Assembly (NCBI RefSeq): GCF_000282475.1
Contig: NZ_AKJF01000103.1
Span: forward strand, 1-64,000
DNA length: 64,000 nucleotides
Origin: Pseudomonas sp. GM78
GTDB lineage: Bacteria > Pseudomonadota > Gammaproteobacteria > Pseudomonadales > Pseudomonadaceae
Direction: 5' to 3'
Part shown: positions 45,488 to 54,815 of the stretch, in pieces
Position numbering within the stretch: position 1 is the stretch's first letter
Layout of the letters: every line of letters starts with the position of its first letter
Position numbers and translations under genes: made by a program
Notes under the pieces: generated by a model
Told to the model about the DNA's origin: nothing
Seen by the model: only the letters and a program-made list of their open reading frames with translations
Database searches by the model: none

Positions 45488-45910
45488 AAGAGCCCGCTGG
45501 CGCCCGGCCCCGCTGAACCGATTTTGTCCTCAATACTGGCCGACTAGTGGCCTTGCAAGCCGCAGGCCCGTGGCTATGCTGACGTCTAACCAGCCATGCC
45601 GACCGTTATCGCCGGCTGTGGATCATCGAGCCAAGCTGCCAGAGTGCGCAACCCAAGGCACCGACACACTTGCAGGGAGTTGTCCGGAAATGGAGTTCGC
45701 TTATGAGCACGTTAGGGCTGGCCCGACCCCGGGCTATCAAGAGAAGGATGTCTTGATGAGAGTGTCGCGATAAGGACCCCTCCGATCGAACATCACCTAT
45801 CACCTGATTGGTTCCTCCTCCTTGGAGGAACGCGTGTGCCTGTTCTGTTGAACGTAGTGGTGGATTTGAAAGATCAGCAACTTTCATAAACGCGCATAGG
45901 TGGTACGACC
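45488..45910. other. Intergenic region with a perfect hairpin ahead of the bdlA-like gene
   Basis: 423 bases without a convincing gene; a 65-codon plus-strand frame ending at 45773 has no ribosome site. At 45811-45831 GTTCCTCC and GGAGGAAC form a perfect 8-base-pair stem with 5-base loop, 80 bases before the chemoreceptor start. The region probably holds the promoter and leader of that gene. Confidence 0.5.
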
Positions 45911-47230
45911 ATGTTTAACTTGCATCACAAGGCTGACCTGCTGGAAATCGAACGTTTCAGCTGCGCGCTGACTGAAGCCAACGCCAAGCTGGCTGCTGTC
46001 AGCCGGTCTATGGCGATGATCGAATTCACCCCCGATGGCATCGTCCTCGAAGCCAACGAGAATTTTTGCAACGCCATGGGTTACAGCGCCGATGAAGTGC
46101 GCGGCAAACACCATCGGATATTCTGTGAAGAGGCGTTTTACCGCAGTGAAGAGTACGCCAAGTTGTGGCGTGATCTGGCCCGCGGCGAACCGATCAGCGG
46201 CACCTTTCTGCGCCTGAACAAGAGCGGCAAGGAGATCTGGCTCGAAGCCAGCTACATGCCGGTGTTCGGCCCGGACCGGCAGGTGCGCAGCGTAATCAAG
46301 GTGGCCACCGACATTTCCACCCGGATTCATCAGGAACACGAAAACCAAAGCAGGCTCGCCGCCCTTGGCCGCTCCATGGCGGTGATCGAGTTCACCCCCG
46401 AAGGCCGGGTGATCACGGCCAACGAAAACTTCCTGAAAACCACGCAGTACTCACTCCATGAAATCGTCGGTCAGCATCACAGCCTGTTCTGCCATCGCGC
46501 CGAGGCGGAATCCCAGGGCTACAGGAATTTCTGGGCCTCGCTGAACCGCGGCGAATATCACTCCCATCGTTTCGAGCGCAAGAACAAGCAGGGTCAGACG
46601 ATCTTCCTGGAAGCCTCCTACAATCCGCTGTTCGACGCCAAGGGCCGCCTGTACAAAGTGGTCAAGTTCGCCAGCGACATCACCCATCAAATGACTACTC
46701 TGCAAACCGCTGCGGATTCGGCCCACAGCACCTCGGTGCAAAACGACGCTTGCGCGCGCAAGGGCTCCGAGGTGGTGCAGCAGACGGTGCAGATCATCCA
46801 GGACATCTCCAGGGACTTGAACCAGGCGGCGCTGAGCATCGATGCGGTGAGTAAACAGTCCGACATCATCGGCACCATCGTCCAGACCATCCGCGGGATT
46901 GCCGATCAGACCAACTTGCTGGCGCTCAACGCCGCCATCGAAGCGGCCCGCGCTGGCGAGCATGGGCGAGGGTTTGCCGTGGTGGCCGATGAGGTACGCA
47001 GCCTTGCCGCACGCACCAGCCAGGCCACCCTGGAAATTGTCGATGTGGTGCGCAAGAACCACGACCTGTCATTGAGTGCGGTGTCGAGCATGCAGTCGAG
47101 CCTGAGTCGAACCGGGCTGGGCGTGGAACTGGCGAACGAGGCGGGGGAAGTGATCCTGGAGATCCAGCAGGGATCGCGACATGTGGTGGACGCGATCAGC
47201 CAGTTCAACTCGACCTTGCAGTTGAACTGA
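45911..47230 (+). CDS. Soluble PAS-PAS chemoreceptor, BdlA-like
   Basis: A 439-residue cytoplasmic methyl-accepting-type protein without membrane segments. Two similar PAS domains (about 30-145 and 152-260; each with SMAxIEFTPxG, TANENF/EANENF and LEASYxP) are followed by a short signalling domain whose tip is [40 protein letters not shown]. This is the layout of BdlA of P. aeruginosa (biofilm dispersion locus A), which responds to dispersion cues by phosphorylation and processing. The signalling hairpin is short and no methylation pentapeptide is seen. BdlA function is inference from domain order. Confidence 0.8.
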   Translation: MFNLHHKADLLEIERFSCALTEANAKLAAVSRSMAMIEFTPDGIVLEANENFCNAMGYSADEVRGKHHRIFCEEAFYRSEEYAKLWRDLARGEPISGTFLRLNKSGKEIWLEASYMPVFGPDRQVRSVIKVATDISTRIHQEHENQSRLAALGRSMAVIEFTPEGRVITANENFLKTTQYSLHEIVGQHHSLFCHRAEAESQGYRNFWASLNRGEYHSHRFERKNKQGQTIFLEASYNPLFDAKGRLYKVVKFASDITHQMTTLQTAADSAHSTSVQNDACARKGSEVVQQTVQIIQDISRDLNQAALSIDAVSKQSDIIGTIVQTIRGIADQTNLLALNAAIEAARAGEHGRGFAVVADEVRSLAARTSQATLEIVDVVRKNHDLSLSAVSSMQSSLSRTGLGVELANEAGEVILEIQQGSRHVVDAISQFNSTLQLN

Positions 47231-47255
47231 TCGCCCACCTGCCGCCTGATTTTCC

Positions 47256-47284
47256 TGTAGGAGCCCGGCTTGCCGGCTCCTACA
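47256..47284. repeat. Single REP hairpin, possible terminator
   Basis: TGTAGGAGCC and GGCTCCTACA pair with an inner CGGC/GCCG stem, followed by AAAAAA on the plus strand. It lies between the convergent chemoreceptor gene and the helical protein gene; on the minus strand TTTTTT precedes the stem, so termination is more plausible by structure than by U-run. Confidence 0.7.
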
Positions 47285-47296
47285 AAAAATACGCTG

Positions 47297-47857
47297 TTAC
47301 AGCGTGGCGATGAGTTTGTCCACACCCACGATGCTGGTGTTTTCACCATTGCGTTGGTCTTTCTCGGCGGCAGCCATCTGCGTCTTGTCCCGCAGGCGCT
47401 GGGCTATTTCTTCGCCGATGGCCTGTTGTTTCTCCGGTGGCATCTGATCGATCTCCTCCTGGGTCAAACCCATCTCCTGCAGGATCGCATCGCGCATGCG
47501 TTGTTCCGGGGTCTTGCTCATGTAGTCCTTGAATTCGGACGTCGCCGAGCCATCGCCGATCCTGTCCTTGACGTCGTCAGGCAGCGGCGCGGAGGTCGCT
47601 TGCAGGCCGACGCGAGTCTTGGCGAACGCTTCATCGACGTTATCGCTGATGCGCGAGGCTTCACTCACCTGTTGCGTGGCCAGTTGCGTGGCGGATTCCT
47701 CGACCTGGGTGCTGGTTTGCGTGGTTTGCGCCTGCACGTTGTTTTGCAGGGCCTGCGCCATGACGCTTTGCAGGCCGGCGGCGGCTTCGGCGGTCGGATC
47801 TTCGCCGGGGCGTTTGGGAAGCGGTGTCATCAGGTTTAATTGTGCACTGACCAACAT
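47297..47857 (-). CDS. Hypothetical helical Gln/Thr-rich protein
   Basis: A 186-residue soluble protein without signal peptide or membrane segment. A Gln/Thr-rich region (about 33-65: LQNNVQAQTTQTSTQVEESA and following) leads into a charged helical part with TPEQRMRDAILQEMGLTQEE and MPPEKQQAIGEEIAQRLRDK. The second part recalls short EEID/EKQ-type helical tails in uncharacterised Pseudomonas proteins. I cannot assign a function. The initiator is the ATG of MLVSAQLN; an internal MTPLPK start nine codons later is possible. Confidence 0.7.
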   Translation of the reverse strand: MLVSAQLNLMTPLPKRPGEDPTAEAAAGLQSVMAQALQNNVQAQTTQTSTQVEESATQLATQQVSEASRISDNVDEAFAKTRVGLQATSAPLPDDVKDRIGDGSATSEFKDYMSKTPEQRMRDAILQEMGLTQEEIDQMPPEKQQAIGEEIAQRLRDKTQMAAAEKDQRNGENTSIVGVDKLIATL

Positions 47858-48029
47858 GATAGGCAGACCTTATAGGTATTGGCGGTGCAGTGCGTTCAGC
47901 AAATAGTATGCCTATTGATTAAATATCATCTAAATCAGTTGGTTAGATAGTTTTTGCCAAACAGGCAGGGCGGGGCGGCGGTCAGATCTTGCCGCCCGGC
48001 GGCAGTGCCCGACCGCTATCGGAAGTCGC

Positions 48030-48668
48030 TCAAGGCAGGCCGTTACAGCAGTGTTTGAGAAAGCCCGTGTGTTGCGCCAGGCGTTTGAAATAATCATCGA
48101 CCGCCGAATAGTCGGGGCGCTCCATGGGCGTCATCAGCCAGCGGTTGACCGAGAGGCCGATGACAATATCGGCCACGCTGAATTTCGCCCCGGCGACATA
48201 GGCTTTGGTGGTGGCGAGCTGGTGTTCGAGGATGGCCATTTTCTGGTTCCAGCCGCGTACGCCGACGTCGATACGATGTGCATCCTGGAATTCCGGGTCC
48301 TTGCGCACCAGGGCCATGAACGCATAACTCCAGGACGAATTGAGATCGGTGGCTTGCCAATCCATCCACTGTTCCACCCGCGCGCGGGCGGCCGGTTCGC
48401 TGGGCAACAGCTCAGTGTGGTGATGCTGGTGTTTTGCGCTCAGGTAGCGGCAGATGGTGTTGGATTCCCACAGCACACCGGCCTCATCGATGATCACCGG
48501 TACCTGCGCGTTGGGGTTGTACCGGAGAAACTCAGGGCTGTGGGTCGAGGCAAAACCGCTGCCCCAATCCTCGCGTTCGTAGGAAAGGCCCATTTCGTCG
48601 CAGGTCCACAGGACCTTTCTGACGTTGATCGACGAGGCTTTTCCCAGAATCTTCAGTGTGTGTTCCAT
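48030..48668 (-). CDS. Glutathione S-transferase, GstB-like
   Basis: A 212-residue cytosolic glutathione transferase. Thioredoxin-fold N-domain: KASSINVRKVLWTCDEMGLSYE (Ser of the active region near residue 11), NPNAQVPVI and the glutathione gamma-Glu-binding ESNTICRYL. The all-helical C-domain runs from about 90 (VEQWMDWQATDL, FSVADIVIGLSVNRW). It resembles E. coli GstB, which acts on bromoacetate-type electrophiles. The ATG at 48668 is the family-like start; an upstream frame would add 11 unlikely residues. Confidence 0.9.
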   Translation of the reverse strand: MEHTLKILGKASSINVRKVLWTCDEMGLSYEREDWGSGFASTHSPEFLRYNPNAQVPVIIDEAGVLWESNTICRYLSAKHQHHHTELLPSEPAARARVEQWMDWQATDLNSSWSYAFMALVRKDPEFQDAHRIDVGVRGWNQKMAILEHQLATTKAYVAGAKFSVADIVIGLSVNRWLMTPMERPDYSAVDDYFKRLAQHTGFLKHCCNGLP

Positions 48669-48702
48669 GGAACGACTCCAACGAGAGTGGCGTATAGGCA
48701 AG

Positions 48703-48740
48703 TGTAGGAGCTGTCGCAGGCTCCGATCTTTTGATCTTGA
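48703..48740. repeat. Half REP unit (TAGGAGCTGTCGCAGGCT family)
   Basis: TGTAGGAGCTGTCGCAGGCT then CCGATCTTTTGATC: one unit of the family seen at 11576 and 23319, without its inverted partner. Lies between gst and gntR. Confidence 0.75.
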
Positions 48741-48748
48741 ATTTAGCC

Positions 48749-49780
48749 TCAGGTGCTTTCGCGCACCTTCAACTCAAACCCCATGTCCTGCACCGGCTTG
48801 GCCACGCTGTTGCCGGCCATCAGCGTCAGCATCTGCTCCGCCGCGCGACGGCCGATGGCTTCGCGCGGGGTGTTGATGCTGCTGAGGCGCGGGACCATGT
48901 GTTCCGACATCGGCAAATCGTTGAAGCCCAGAATCGCCACCTGTTCGGGAATCCTGATTCCACATCGCATGGCTTCGAGCAACGCGCCCTGGGCCAGGTC
49001 GTCGTTGCCGAAGAAGATCGCATCGACATCCGGATGACTGGCCAGCAGCTGCAGGAACAGTTCACCGCCCAGGCCTACGGACGAGGCGCGCGGGGTCAGT
49101 ACTTCCAGGGCGGGGTCATACAAGCCGGCCTTTTTCAGTGCCTTGCGGAAACCTTCACCGCGCAGCAAGGTGCGTTGATCCAGTTGCGCGCCGATGTAGG
49201 CCAGGCGCTTGCGCCCACGCGAGAGCAAATGCTCGGCCGCCGTTTCGCCGGCCGCCAGTTGCGAGAAGCCGACGCAATTGAGTCCGGCAGCACTGTCGAG
49301 CTCCATCATGTACACGCACGGGATGTTGCTGGCTTCGATCATCCGCCGCGAACTTTCGGTGCGGTCGAAACCGGTCAGCAGCAAGCCCCGTGGCTGATAG
49401 GCCATGTAGTTGCGCAGCAGGTTTTCTTCTTCGTCGCGCGAGTAATGGAAGTTGCCGATCAGCACTTCGAAGCCCTTGGGGCGCAATACCTGATGAATGG
49501 CTTCCAGGGTGTCGATGAACAGCAGGTTGGACAAGGACGGTACCAACACCACAACCGAATGGCTCTGTGCCGAAGCCAGGGCACGGGCCGCGGGGTTGAC
49601 CACGTAGTTGAGTTCCTGCGCGGCTTTCTGGACTTTTTCCACCAGTTCGGTGGCCACCGTACTGACCCCGCGCAGGGCGCGGGAAGCGGTAATCGGGCTG
49701 ACACCGGCCAGGCGTGCCACTTCGTTCAGGGTAGGGCGGCCAGTGGTGCGGGTATTTTTATCGTTTTTAGTTGGAGTCAT
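48749..49780 (-). CDS. gntR: LacI-family gluconate repressor GntR
   Basis: A 343-residue repressor. The LacI helix-turn-helix is PTLNEVARLAGVSPITASRALRG (about 15-37), with hinge NYVVNPAARALAS. The periplasmic-binding-like effector domain follows (VVVLVPSLSNLLFIDTLEAIHQVL onward). It is divergent from gntK-gntP and three matching GGTAGCGCTGTC-type sites lie before gntR, gntK and gntP, so it should repress itself and both genes until gluconate or a phosphorylated derivative is present. The ATG at 49780 is preferred over a TTG at 49798. Confidence 0.9.
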   Translation of the reverse strand: MTPTKNDKNTRTTGRPTLNEVARLAGVSPITASRALRGVSTVATELVEKVQKAAQELNYVVNPAARALASAQSHSVVVLVPSLSNLLFIDTLEAIHQVLRPKGFEVLIGNFHYSRDEEENLLRNYMAYQPRGLLLTGFDRTESSRRMIEASNIPCVYMMELDSAAGLNCVGFSQLAAGETAAEHLLSRGRKRLAYIGAQLDQRTLLRGEGFRKALKKAGLYDPALEVLTPRASSVGLGGELFLQLLASHPDVDAIFFGNDDLAQGALLEAMRCGIRIPEQVAILGFNDLPMSEHMVPRLSSINTPREAIGRRAAEQMLTLMAGNSVAKPVQDMGFELKVREST

Positions 49781-49813
49781 CGACGGCTTGCCAAACAAAA
49801 TTCAAGGCACTAA

Positions 49814-49825
49814 GGTAGCGCTGTC
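49814..49825. promoter_or_regulatory. GntR operator candidate 1 (before gntR)
   Basis: GGTAGCGCTGTC, 34 bases before the gntR start. Identical to site 2; ten of twelve bases match site 3 (GACAGCGCTGTC). Confidence 0.75.
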
Positions 49826-49965
49826 TCGATGCAGCTGCAAATGCGTGAGCGGGGGTTCGCCTGATCCTCGCTTTTTGGCGTTGGGAACACACATGCTGCA
49901 ACCCACAAAATGACAAGAAAGGCGTCGGCAACTTCTGCTTTTGATCGAGTGTCATAGCTTTCAAA

Positions 49966-49977
49966 GGTAGCGCTGTC
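49966..49977. promoter_or_regulatory. GntR operator candidate 2 (before gntK)
   Basis: GGTAGCGCTGTC, 18 bases before the gntK start, so bound repressor would overlap the transcript start or ribosome site region. Confidence 0.75.
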
Positions 49978-49995
49978 TGCGCGCTGAGGTGTTAC

Positions 49996-50529
49996 ATGAA
50001 TCATCCCATCACCGCCCTGGTCATCATGGGCGTTGCCGGTTGCGGCAAGACGTGCGTCAGCGAAGCCCTGTGCCATCTGAGCGGCGCCACTGCCATTGAA
50101 GGCGACTCTTTCCATCCTGCCGCCAATATCGAAAAGATGAGCGCGGGAATTCCCCTGAACGATCAAGACCGTGCCGGCTGGCTCGACAGCCTGTGCGATG
50201 AACTGCGCCGCATCGATGCCCTGGGCCAGCGCCCGGTGCTGACCTGCTCGGCGCTCAAGCACATTTATCGCGAACGCCTGCGCAGTGCCTTGCCGGGCCT
50301 GGGCTTCGTGTTCCTGGAGTTGACCCCGGAAGTTGCTGCCGAACGTGTCTCCCATCGGCCAGGCCATTTCATGCCGGCAACCCTGATCGAAAGTCAGTTC
50401 GCGACCCTCGAGTCTCCCAAGGGTGAGCCACTGACACTGGCGCTCAATGCTTCTATCTACAGCGTTGAAGAACTGGCCGCGCAGGCCCACACCTGGTGGC
50501 AGGCCAACGGCCTGAAGCAGGCGGTATGA
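49996..50529 (+). CDS. gntK: Gluconokinase
   Basis: A 177-residue P-loop kinase that makes 6-phosphogluconate from gluconate. Walker A GVAGCGKT (about 11-18), then the family stretch EGDSFHPAANIEKMSAGIPLNDQDRAGWL and TCSALKHIYRERLR; the lid region includes SHRPGHFMPATLIESQFATLE. It follows two operator-like sites for GntR and precedes the permease gene gntP by 81 bases, with a separate operator between them. Confidence 0.95.
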   Translation: MNHPITALVIMGVAGCGKTCVSEALCHLSGATAIEGDSFHPAANIEKMSAGIPLNDQDRAGWLDSLCDELRRIDALGQRPVLTCSALKHIYRERLRSALPGLGFVFLELTPEVAAERVSHRPGHFMPATLIESQFATLESPKGEPLTLALNASIYSVEELAAQAHTWWQANGLKQAV

Positions 50530-50542
50530 ACGTGCTTTCAAA

Positions 50543-50554
50543 GACAGCGCTGTC
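50543..50554. promoter_or_regulatory. GntR operator candidate 3 (before gntP)
   Basis: GACAGCGCTGTC, a perfect 12-base palindrome, 56 bases before the permease start. It suggests that gntP has its own GntR-controlled promoter. Confidence 0.8.
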
Positions 50555-50610
50555 CTCACGACTTCTGATTAACCCGCTTTAATAACAACAACAACCAGGA
50601 GACACCCCTA

Positions 50611-51963
50611 ATGTTTGGCATGTCCCACGAGACGTTCCTGCTGCTCGACGCAGTGGTCACGGTAATCGGGCTTATCGTCCTGATCACCAAGTTCAAGTTC
50701 CACCCCTTCATTGCACTGATCATCGCCGCCGCTTTCCTCGGGCTGACCTCCGGCATGCCGATCGGCACCATCATCAAGGCGTTCCAGGATGGCTTTGGCG
50801 GCGTGCTCGGTTTTGTCGGGATCATCCTCGCGCTGGGGACCATGCTCGGCAAAATGATGGCCGAGTCGGGCGGGGCGGACCAGATCGCCCAGACCTTGAT
50901 CCGCGCTTTCGGCAAGGAAAAGGTGCAGTGGGCGATGATGTTCGCGGCCTTCCTGGTGGGCATCCCGCTGTTCTTCGAAATCGGCTTCGTGCTGCTGATT
51001 CCACTGGTGTTCATCGTTGCCCGCCGCACCGGCGTGTCGATCATCAAGATCGGTATCCCGCTGCTGGCCGGCCTCTCCGCGGTGCACGGCCTGGTGCCAC
51101 CGCACCCGGGCCCGTTGCTGGCCATCGGCGTATTCGGTGCCGACATCGGTAAAACCATTCTGTACGGCCTGATCGTTGCGTTGCCGACGGCCATCATTGC
51201 CGGCCCGATCTTCGGTACCTTCATCGCCAAACACATCCCCGGTCATCCGAACCAGGAGCTGGTGGATCAACTGGCCCGCGAATCGGACTCGGCCGAACTG
51301 CCGAGCTTCGGTATCACCCTGGTCACCGTGCTGCTGCCGGTGTTCCTGATGCTGCTGAAAACCTTTGCCGATGTGGTGCTACCGGAAGGCAACTTCTTCC
51401 GTACCTTCATGGACCTGATCGGTCACCCGATCTCGGCGCTGTTGCTGTCGTTGCTGCTGTCGCTGTACACCTTCGGCTACAAGCAGGGCATTGGCTCCAA
51501 CCAGATTCTGAAATGGCTGGACGCGAGCCTGGCGCCTACCGCCGCGATCATCCTGATCATCGGTGCCGGTGGCGGCTTCAAGCAGATGCTGGTGACCAGC
51601 GGCGTGGGTAACGTCATCGGCAACATGGCGGTGGCCGCGCAGATCTCGCCAATTCTTCTGGCGTGGCTGGTGGCGGCGGTGATCCGTATCGCGACCGGTT
51701 CGGCGACCGTGGCGACCATTACCGGCGCGGGCATCGTGGTGCCAGTTGTCGGGATGATTCCAGGGGTTAACCGTGAGCTGCTGGTGCTGGCCACCGGTGC
51801 CGGTTCGTTGATCCTGTCTCACGTGAATGACGCCGGGTTCTGGCTGGTGAAGCAGTACTTCAACATGACCGTGGCAGAGACGTTCAAGACCTGGACGGCG
51901 ATGGAAACCATTCTGTCGGTGGTGGGCCTGGGCTTTATCCTGTTGTTGTCGTTGTTCGTTTAA
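50611..51963 (+). CDS. gntP: Gluconate:H+ symporter, GntP family (GnuT)
   Basis: A 450-residue inner-membrane permease with about 12-14 hydrophobic segments. GntP-family signatures are FGGVLGFVGIILALGTMLGKMMAESGGADQIA near 50-80, LLAGLSAVHGLVPPHPGPLLAIGVFGAD near 150, and LVLATGAGSLILSHVNDAGFWLVKQYF near 395. With gntK it carries out gluconate uptake and phosphorylation, the route for gluconate that escapes further periplasmic oxidation. CCAGGAG precedes the ATG. A terminator follows. Confidence 0.94.
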   Translation: MFGMSHETFLLLDAVVTVIGLIVLITKFKFHPFIALIIAAAFLGLTSGMPIGTIIKAFQDGFGGVLGFVGIILALGTMLGKMMAESGGADQIAQTLIRAFGKEKVQWAMMFAAFLVGIPLFFEIGFVLLIPLVFIVARRTGVSIIKIGIPLLAGLSAVHGLVPPHPGPLLAIGVFGADIGKTILYGLIVALPTAIIAGPIFGTFIAKHIPGHPNQELVDQLARESDSAELPSFGITLVTVLLPVFLMLLKTFADVVLPEGNFFRTFMDLIGHPISALLLSLLLSLYTFGYKQGIGSNQILKWLDASLAPTAAIILIIGAGGGFKQMLVTSGVGNVIGNMAVAAQISPILLAWLVAAVIRIATGSATVATITGAGIVVPVVGMIPGVNRELLVLATGAGSLILSHVNDAGFWLVKQYFNMTVAETFKTWTAMETILSVVGLGFILLLSLFV

Positions 51964-51976
51964 GGCATTCGCCAGA

Positions 51977-52011
51977 CACAAAAAAAACCGCAGCGATGCG
52001 GTTTTTTTGTG
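51977..52011. terminator. Terminator after gntP
   Basis: CACAAAAAAAACCGCA / TGCGGTTTTTTTGTG: strong stem with A- and T-runs on both sides, 14 bases after the gntP stop. Confidence 0.9.
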
Positions 52012-52043
52012 GGTGTTGATCTCATGGCTGTACACAAAACCAA

Positions 52044-52133
52044 TGTAGGAGTGAGCCCGCTCGCGATAGCGGTGGGACAGTCGACATCTTTGTTGGATGT
52101 GATGGCCTCATCGCGAGCAGGCTCGCTCCCACA
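52044..52133. repeat. REPIN-type palindromic repeat
   Basis: Units TGTAGGAGTGAGCCCGCTCG and CGAGCAGGCTCGCTCCCACA (several mismatches) in inverted order. Lies between the gntP terminator and the end of alaC. Confidence 0.85.
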
Positions 52134-52143
52134 GTGTTTTGTG

Positions 52144-53361
52144 TTAGCTGTTGGTTTTCGGGGCTAACCCATCCGCCCGGAACATCCCGCGAATCCCGCG
52201 TACGGCCTGGCGAATCCGGTCCTGGTTTTCGATCAGCGCGAAGCGCACATGATCGTCCCCATACTCACCAAAGCCGACACCCGGCGAGACGCAAACCTTG
52301 GCCTCGGCCAGCAGTTTCTTGGCGAACTCCAGCGAGCCCAGGTGCGCGTAGGCGTCGGGGATCTTGGCCCAGACGTACATCGACGCTTTCGGGTTTTCCA
52401 CCATCCAGCCCAGTTCATGCAGGCCTTTGACCAGCACGTTACGGCGCTGGCGATACTGTTCGGCGATGTCGCGTACGCATTGCTGATCGCCTTCGAGCGC
52501 TGCAATGGCCGCCACTTGCAGCGGGGTGAAGGTGCCGTAGTCGTGGTAGCTCTTGATCCGCGCCAGGGCATTGACCAGTTCCGGATTGCCGACCATGAAG
52601 CCAATGCGCCAGCCCGCCATGTTGTAGCTCTTGGACAGGGTGAAGAATTCGACGGCGATGTCCTTGGCGCCGGGCACCTGCATGATCGACGGGGCTTTCC
52701 AGCCGTCGTAGACGATGTCGGCGTAGGCCAGGTCATGCACCACCAGCACGTCGTACTGCTTGGCGAGGGCGATCACCCGTTCGAAGAAATCCAGTTCCAC
52801 GCACTGGGCGGTGGGGTTGGACGGGAAGCCGAGGATCATCATCTTCGGTTTCGGGATCGAACCGCGAATGGCCCGTTCCAGTTCAGCGAAGAAATCCACG
52901 CCCGGCACCAGTGGCACCGAACGCACCTGGGCGCCGGCAATCACGGCACCGTAGATATGGATCGGATAGCTCGGGTTGGGTACCAGCACGGTGTCGCCCT
53001 GGTCGAGGGTAGCCAGCATCAGGTGTGCCAGGCCTTCCTTGGAACCGATGGTGACAATGGCTTCGCTTTCCGGGTCGATGTCGACCTCGTAGCGCTCCTT
53101 GTACCAGTTGGAAATGGCTCGGCGCAGGCGCGGAATACCCTTGGACGTGGAGTAGCCATGGGTGTCTTCGCGCTGGGCGACAGTGACCAGTTTTTCGACG
53201 ATGTGCGGCGGCGTGGCGCCGTCGGGGTTGCCCATGCTCAAGTCGATGATGTCTTCGCCACGACGACGGGCGGCCATCTTCAGCTCGGCAGTGATGTTGA
53301 AAACGTAGGGGGGGAGTCGATCGATGCGCGCAAAGCGGCGCGGCGAACCTTGTTCGGCCAT
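52144..53361 (-). CDS. alaC: Alanine transaminase AlaC (glutamate-pyruvate aminotransferase)
   Basis: PLP enzyme of 405 residues, fold type I, class I/II aminotransferase. The Lys that binds PLP is in [16 protein letters not shown] (near 238); other signatures are [43 protein letters not shown] and [19 protein letters not shown]. It is very close along its length to E. coli AlaC/YfdZ. It interconverts pyruvate plus glutamate with alanine plus 2-oxoglutarate. Divergent from the LysE exporter gene. Confidence 0.93.
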   Translation of the reverse strand: MAEQGSPRRFARIDRLPPYVFNITAELKMAARRRGEDIIDLSMGNPDGATPPHIVEKLVTVAQREDTHGYSTSKGIPRLRRAISNWYKERYEVDIDPESEAIVTIGSKEGLAHLMLATLDQGDTVLVPNPSYPIHIYGAVIAGAQVRSVPLVPGVDFFAELERAIRGSIPKPKMMILGFPSNPTAQCVELDFFERVIALAKQYDVLVVHDLAYADIVYDGWKAPSIMQVPGAKDIAVEFFTLSKSYNMAGWRIGFMVGNPELVNALARIKSYHDYGTFTPLQVAAIAALEGDQQCVRDIAEQYRQRRNVLVKGLHELGWMVENPKASMYVWAKIPDAYAHLGSLEFAKKLLAEAKVCVSPGVGFGEYGDDHVRFALIENQDRIRQAVRGIRGMFRADGLAPKTNS

Positions 53362-53500
53362 TGTTGCCTCGGATAACGTAAGCGCCCGGAACCGTCCGAG
53401 CGACGCTGGTCACTGCGGTGACCTGTGGCGGAATGTACGATCTGCTGTGGCAGACTGTCCAGCCTCAACGTAAACAAATTTTTCCGAAGGAAAGGATTGG

Positions 53501-54163
53501 ATGGAATTTACCAGTGGCTTCCTGTTGAGCCTTTCACTGTGCCTGGACATTGGCGTCGCCAACATCGCGATGATCACCCTGGCGATGCAGCGCGGCTATT
53601 TTCAAGGCTTCGCCCTGGGCCTGGGCACTTGCGTCGGCGACCTGATCTACGCCGTGCTGGCGCTGGCCGGCATGACCGTTTTGCTGCAGTACGAAACCGT
53701 GCGCTGGGTGTTGTGGATCGGCGGTTCGGCGCTGCTCGTGTATTTCGCGGCAAAGATGATTTACTCGGCGATCCACCATGAGGCGCTGTTGGCCGAAACC
53801 GCCGAGGTGGGTCATAACTCTCATCGCAAGGAGTTTTTCCGTGGGATTTTTCTCGCCATGTCGTCGCCCAGCGCGATTCTTTGGTTCGCCGCAGTAGGCG
53901 GCACGTTGATCGCTCGTTCCGGTGGCGGCGGCGCGCTCAGCTCGGCACTGTTCCTCGGTGGATTTCTCTGCGCCGGGTTGCTGTGGTCCGCCGGCCTGTG
54001 CTTCGCGGCAAGCCACGGCGGCAAGTTGCTCGGCGACAAGCTGCTGCGCTATTCCTATATGGCATCAGCGGCGATCTTCTGCTATTTCGCGGTGTACGTG
54101 ATTCTATCGGGCTACAACGAGTTTATCGGCGCAGCTGCCGTCGAGCAGTTGCACGCCCTGTAA
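53501..54163 (+). CDS. LysE/RhtB-family amino acid exporter
   Basis: A 220-residue inner-membrane protein with about six hydrophobic segments. The N-terminal family pattern is visible in GFLLSLSLCLDIGVANIAMITLAMQRGYFQGFALGLGTCVGDLIY (about 6-50), followed by FFRGIFLAMSSPSAILWFAAVGG near 110. Substrate unknown; members export lysine, threonine, homoserine or other small solutes. The adjacent alanine transaminase is divergent, so a link to alanine is only a guess. AAGGAAAGGATTGG precedes the ATG. Confidence 0.88.
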   Translation: MEFTSGFLLSLSLCLDIGVANIAMITLAMQRGYFQGFALGLGTCVGDLIYAVLALAGMTVLLQYETVRWVLWIGGSALLVYFAAKMIYSAIHHEALLAETAEVGHNSHRKEFFRGIFLAMSSPSAILWFAAVGGTLIARSGGGGALSSALFLGGFLCAGLLWSAGLCFAASHGGKLLGDKLLRYSYMASAAIFCYFAVYVILSGYNEFIGAAAVEQLHAL

Positions 54164-54230
54164 GTGGGCGAATCGGGTTTGGCTTCTATACTCCCAGCCG
54201 AACCCACTTTTACCTTCCAGGAGTCGAGTC

Positions 54231-54716
54231 ATGGATGAACAAACACGCGTCGAAGTGACGGAACCCCGCTTCGAACATGGACACTTCCTGCTCATTGCAG
54301 GGCTTGGCGGACACTTCACCCAGCAAAACGTAAAAGGCATTCCCGAGCTCTGGGAAAAATTCATCCCACATGCCGGCAATGTTCCCGGGCAAAAGGGCGA
54401 AGTGACCTACGGCGTCTGCTGCAATTTCGACGGCAAGGGCGGCTTTGATTACATCGCGGGTGTCGAGATCAGCAAACTCGATGATTTGCCGGACACATAC
54501 CGCTGGGTCGAGGTCCAGCCTCAACAGTATGTGGTGTTCGAACACAAGGGGCCGCTGGAGTCCTTGCCGCAGACCTTCCAGTACATCCATGGCACGTGGC
54601 TGCCGCAGTCCGGGCGCGAGCTGTTGAACGCACCGGAATTCGAACGCTACAGCGAAGACTTCAACCCCAGGCTCAAAACCGGCAAGCTGGAAATTTGGTT
54701 GCCGATCAAGGCATGA
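54231..54716 (+). CDS. GyrI-like/AraC-type effector-binding domain protein
   Basis: A stand-alone 161-residue small-molecule-binding domain of the type found at the C-terminus of AraC regulators such as Rob and in SbmC/GyrI. Typical stretches are VTYGVCCNFDGKGGFDYIAGVEIS (about 62-85), YVVFEHKGPLESLPQTFQYIHGTWLP (about 104-130) and KLEIWLPIKA at the end. CCAGGAG precedes the ATG. It may sequester toxic compounds or protect gyrase; the ligand is unknown. No DNA-binding domain is present. Confidence 0.85.
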   Translation: MDEQTRVEVTEPRFEHGHFLLIAGLGGHFTQQNVKGIPELWEKFIPHAGNVPGQKGEVTYGVCCNFDGKGGFDYIAGVEISKLDDLPDTYRWVEVQPQQYVVFEHKGPLESLPQTFQYIHGTWLPQSGRELLNAPEFERYSEDFNPRLKTGKLEIWLPIKA

Positions 54717-54815
54717 TCCCAACGTCGGGAGGCGGATCAAAAACGATTCGTCTCTCGATGTCCTATCGACGCTGCTTTATGATCCTCGTCCTTTCCAACT
54801 GATTTGCGACCCGCC

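Noticed and set aside
45606-45887. Minus-strand 93-codon frame in the spacer before the chemoreceptor gene
   Set aside because: No ribosome site, no recognisable sequence and it spans the perfect hairpin; left as intergenic.
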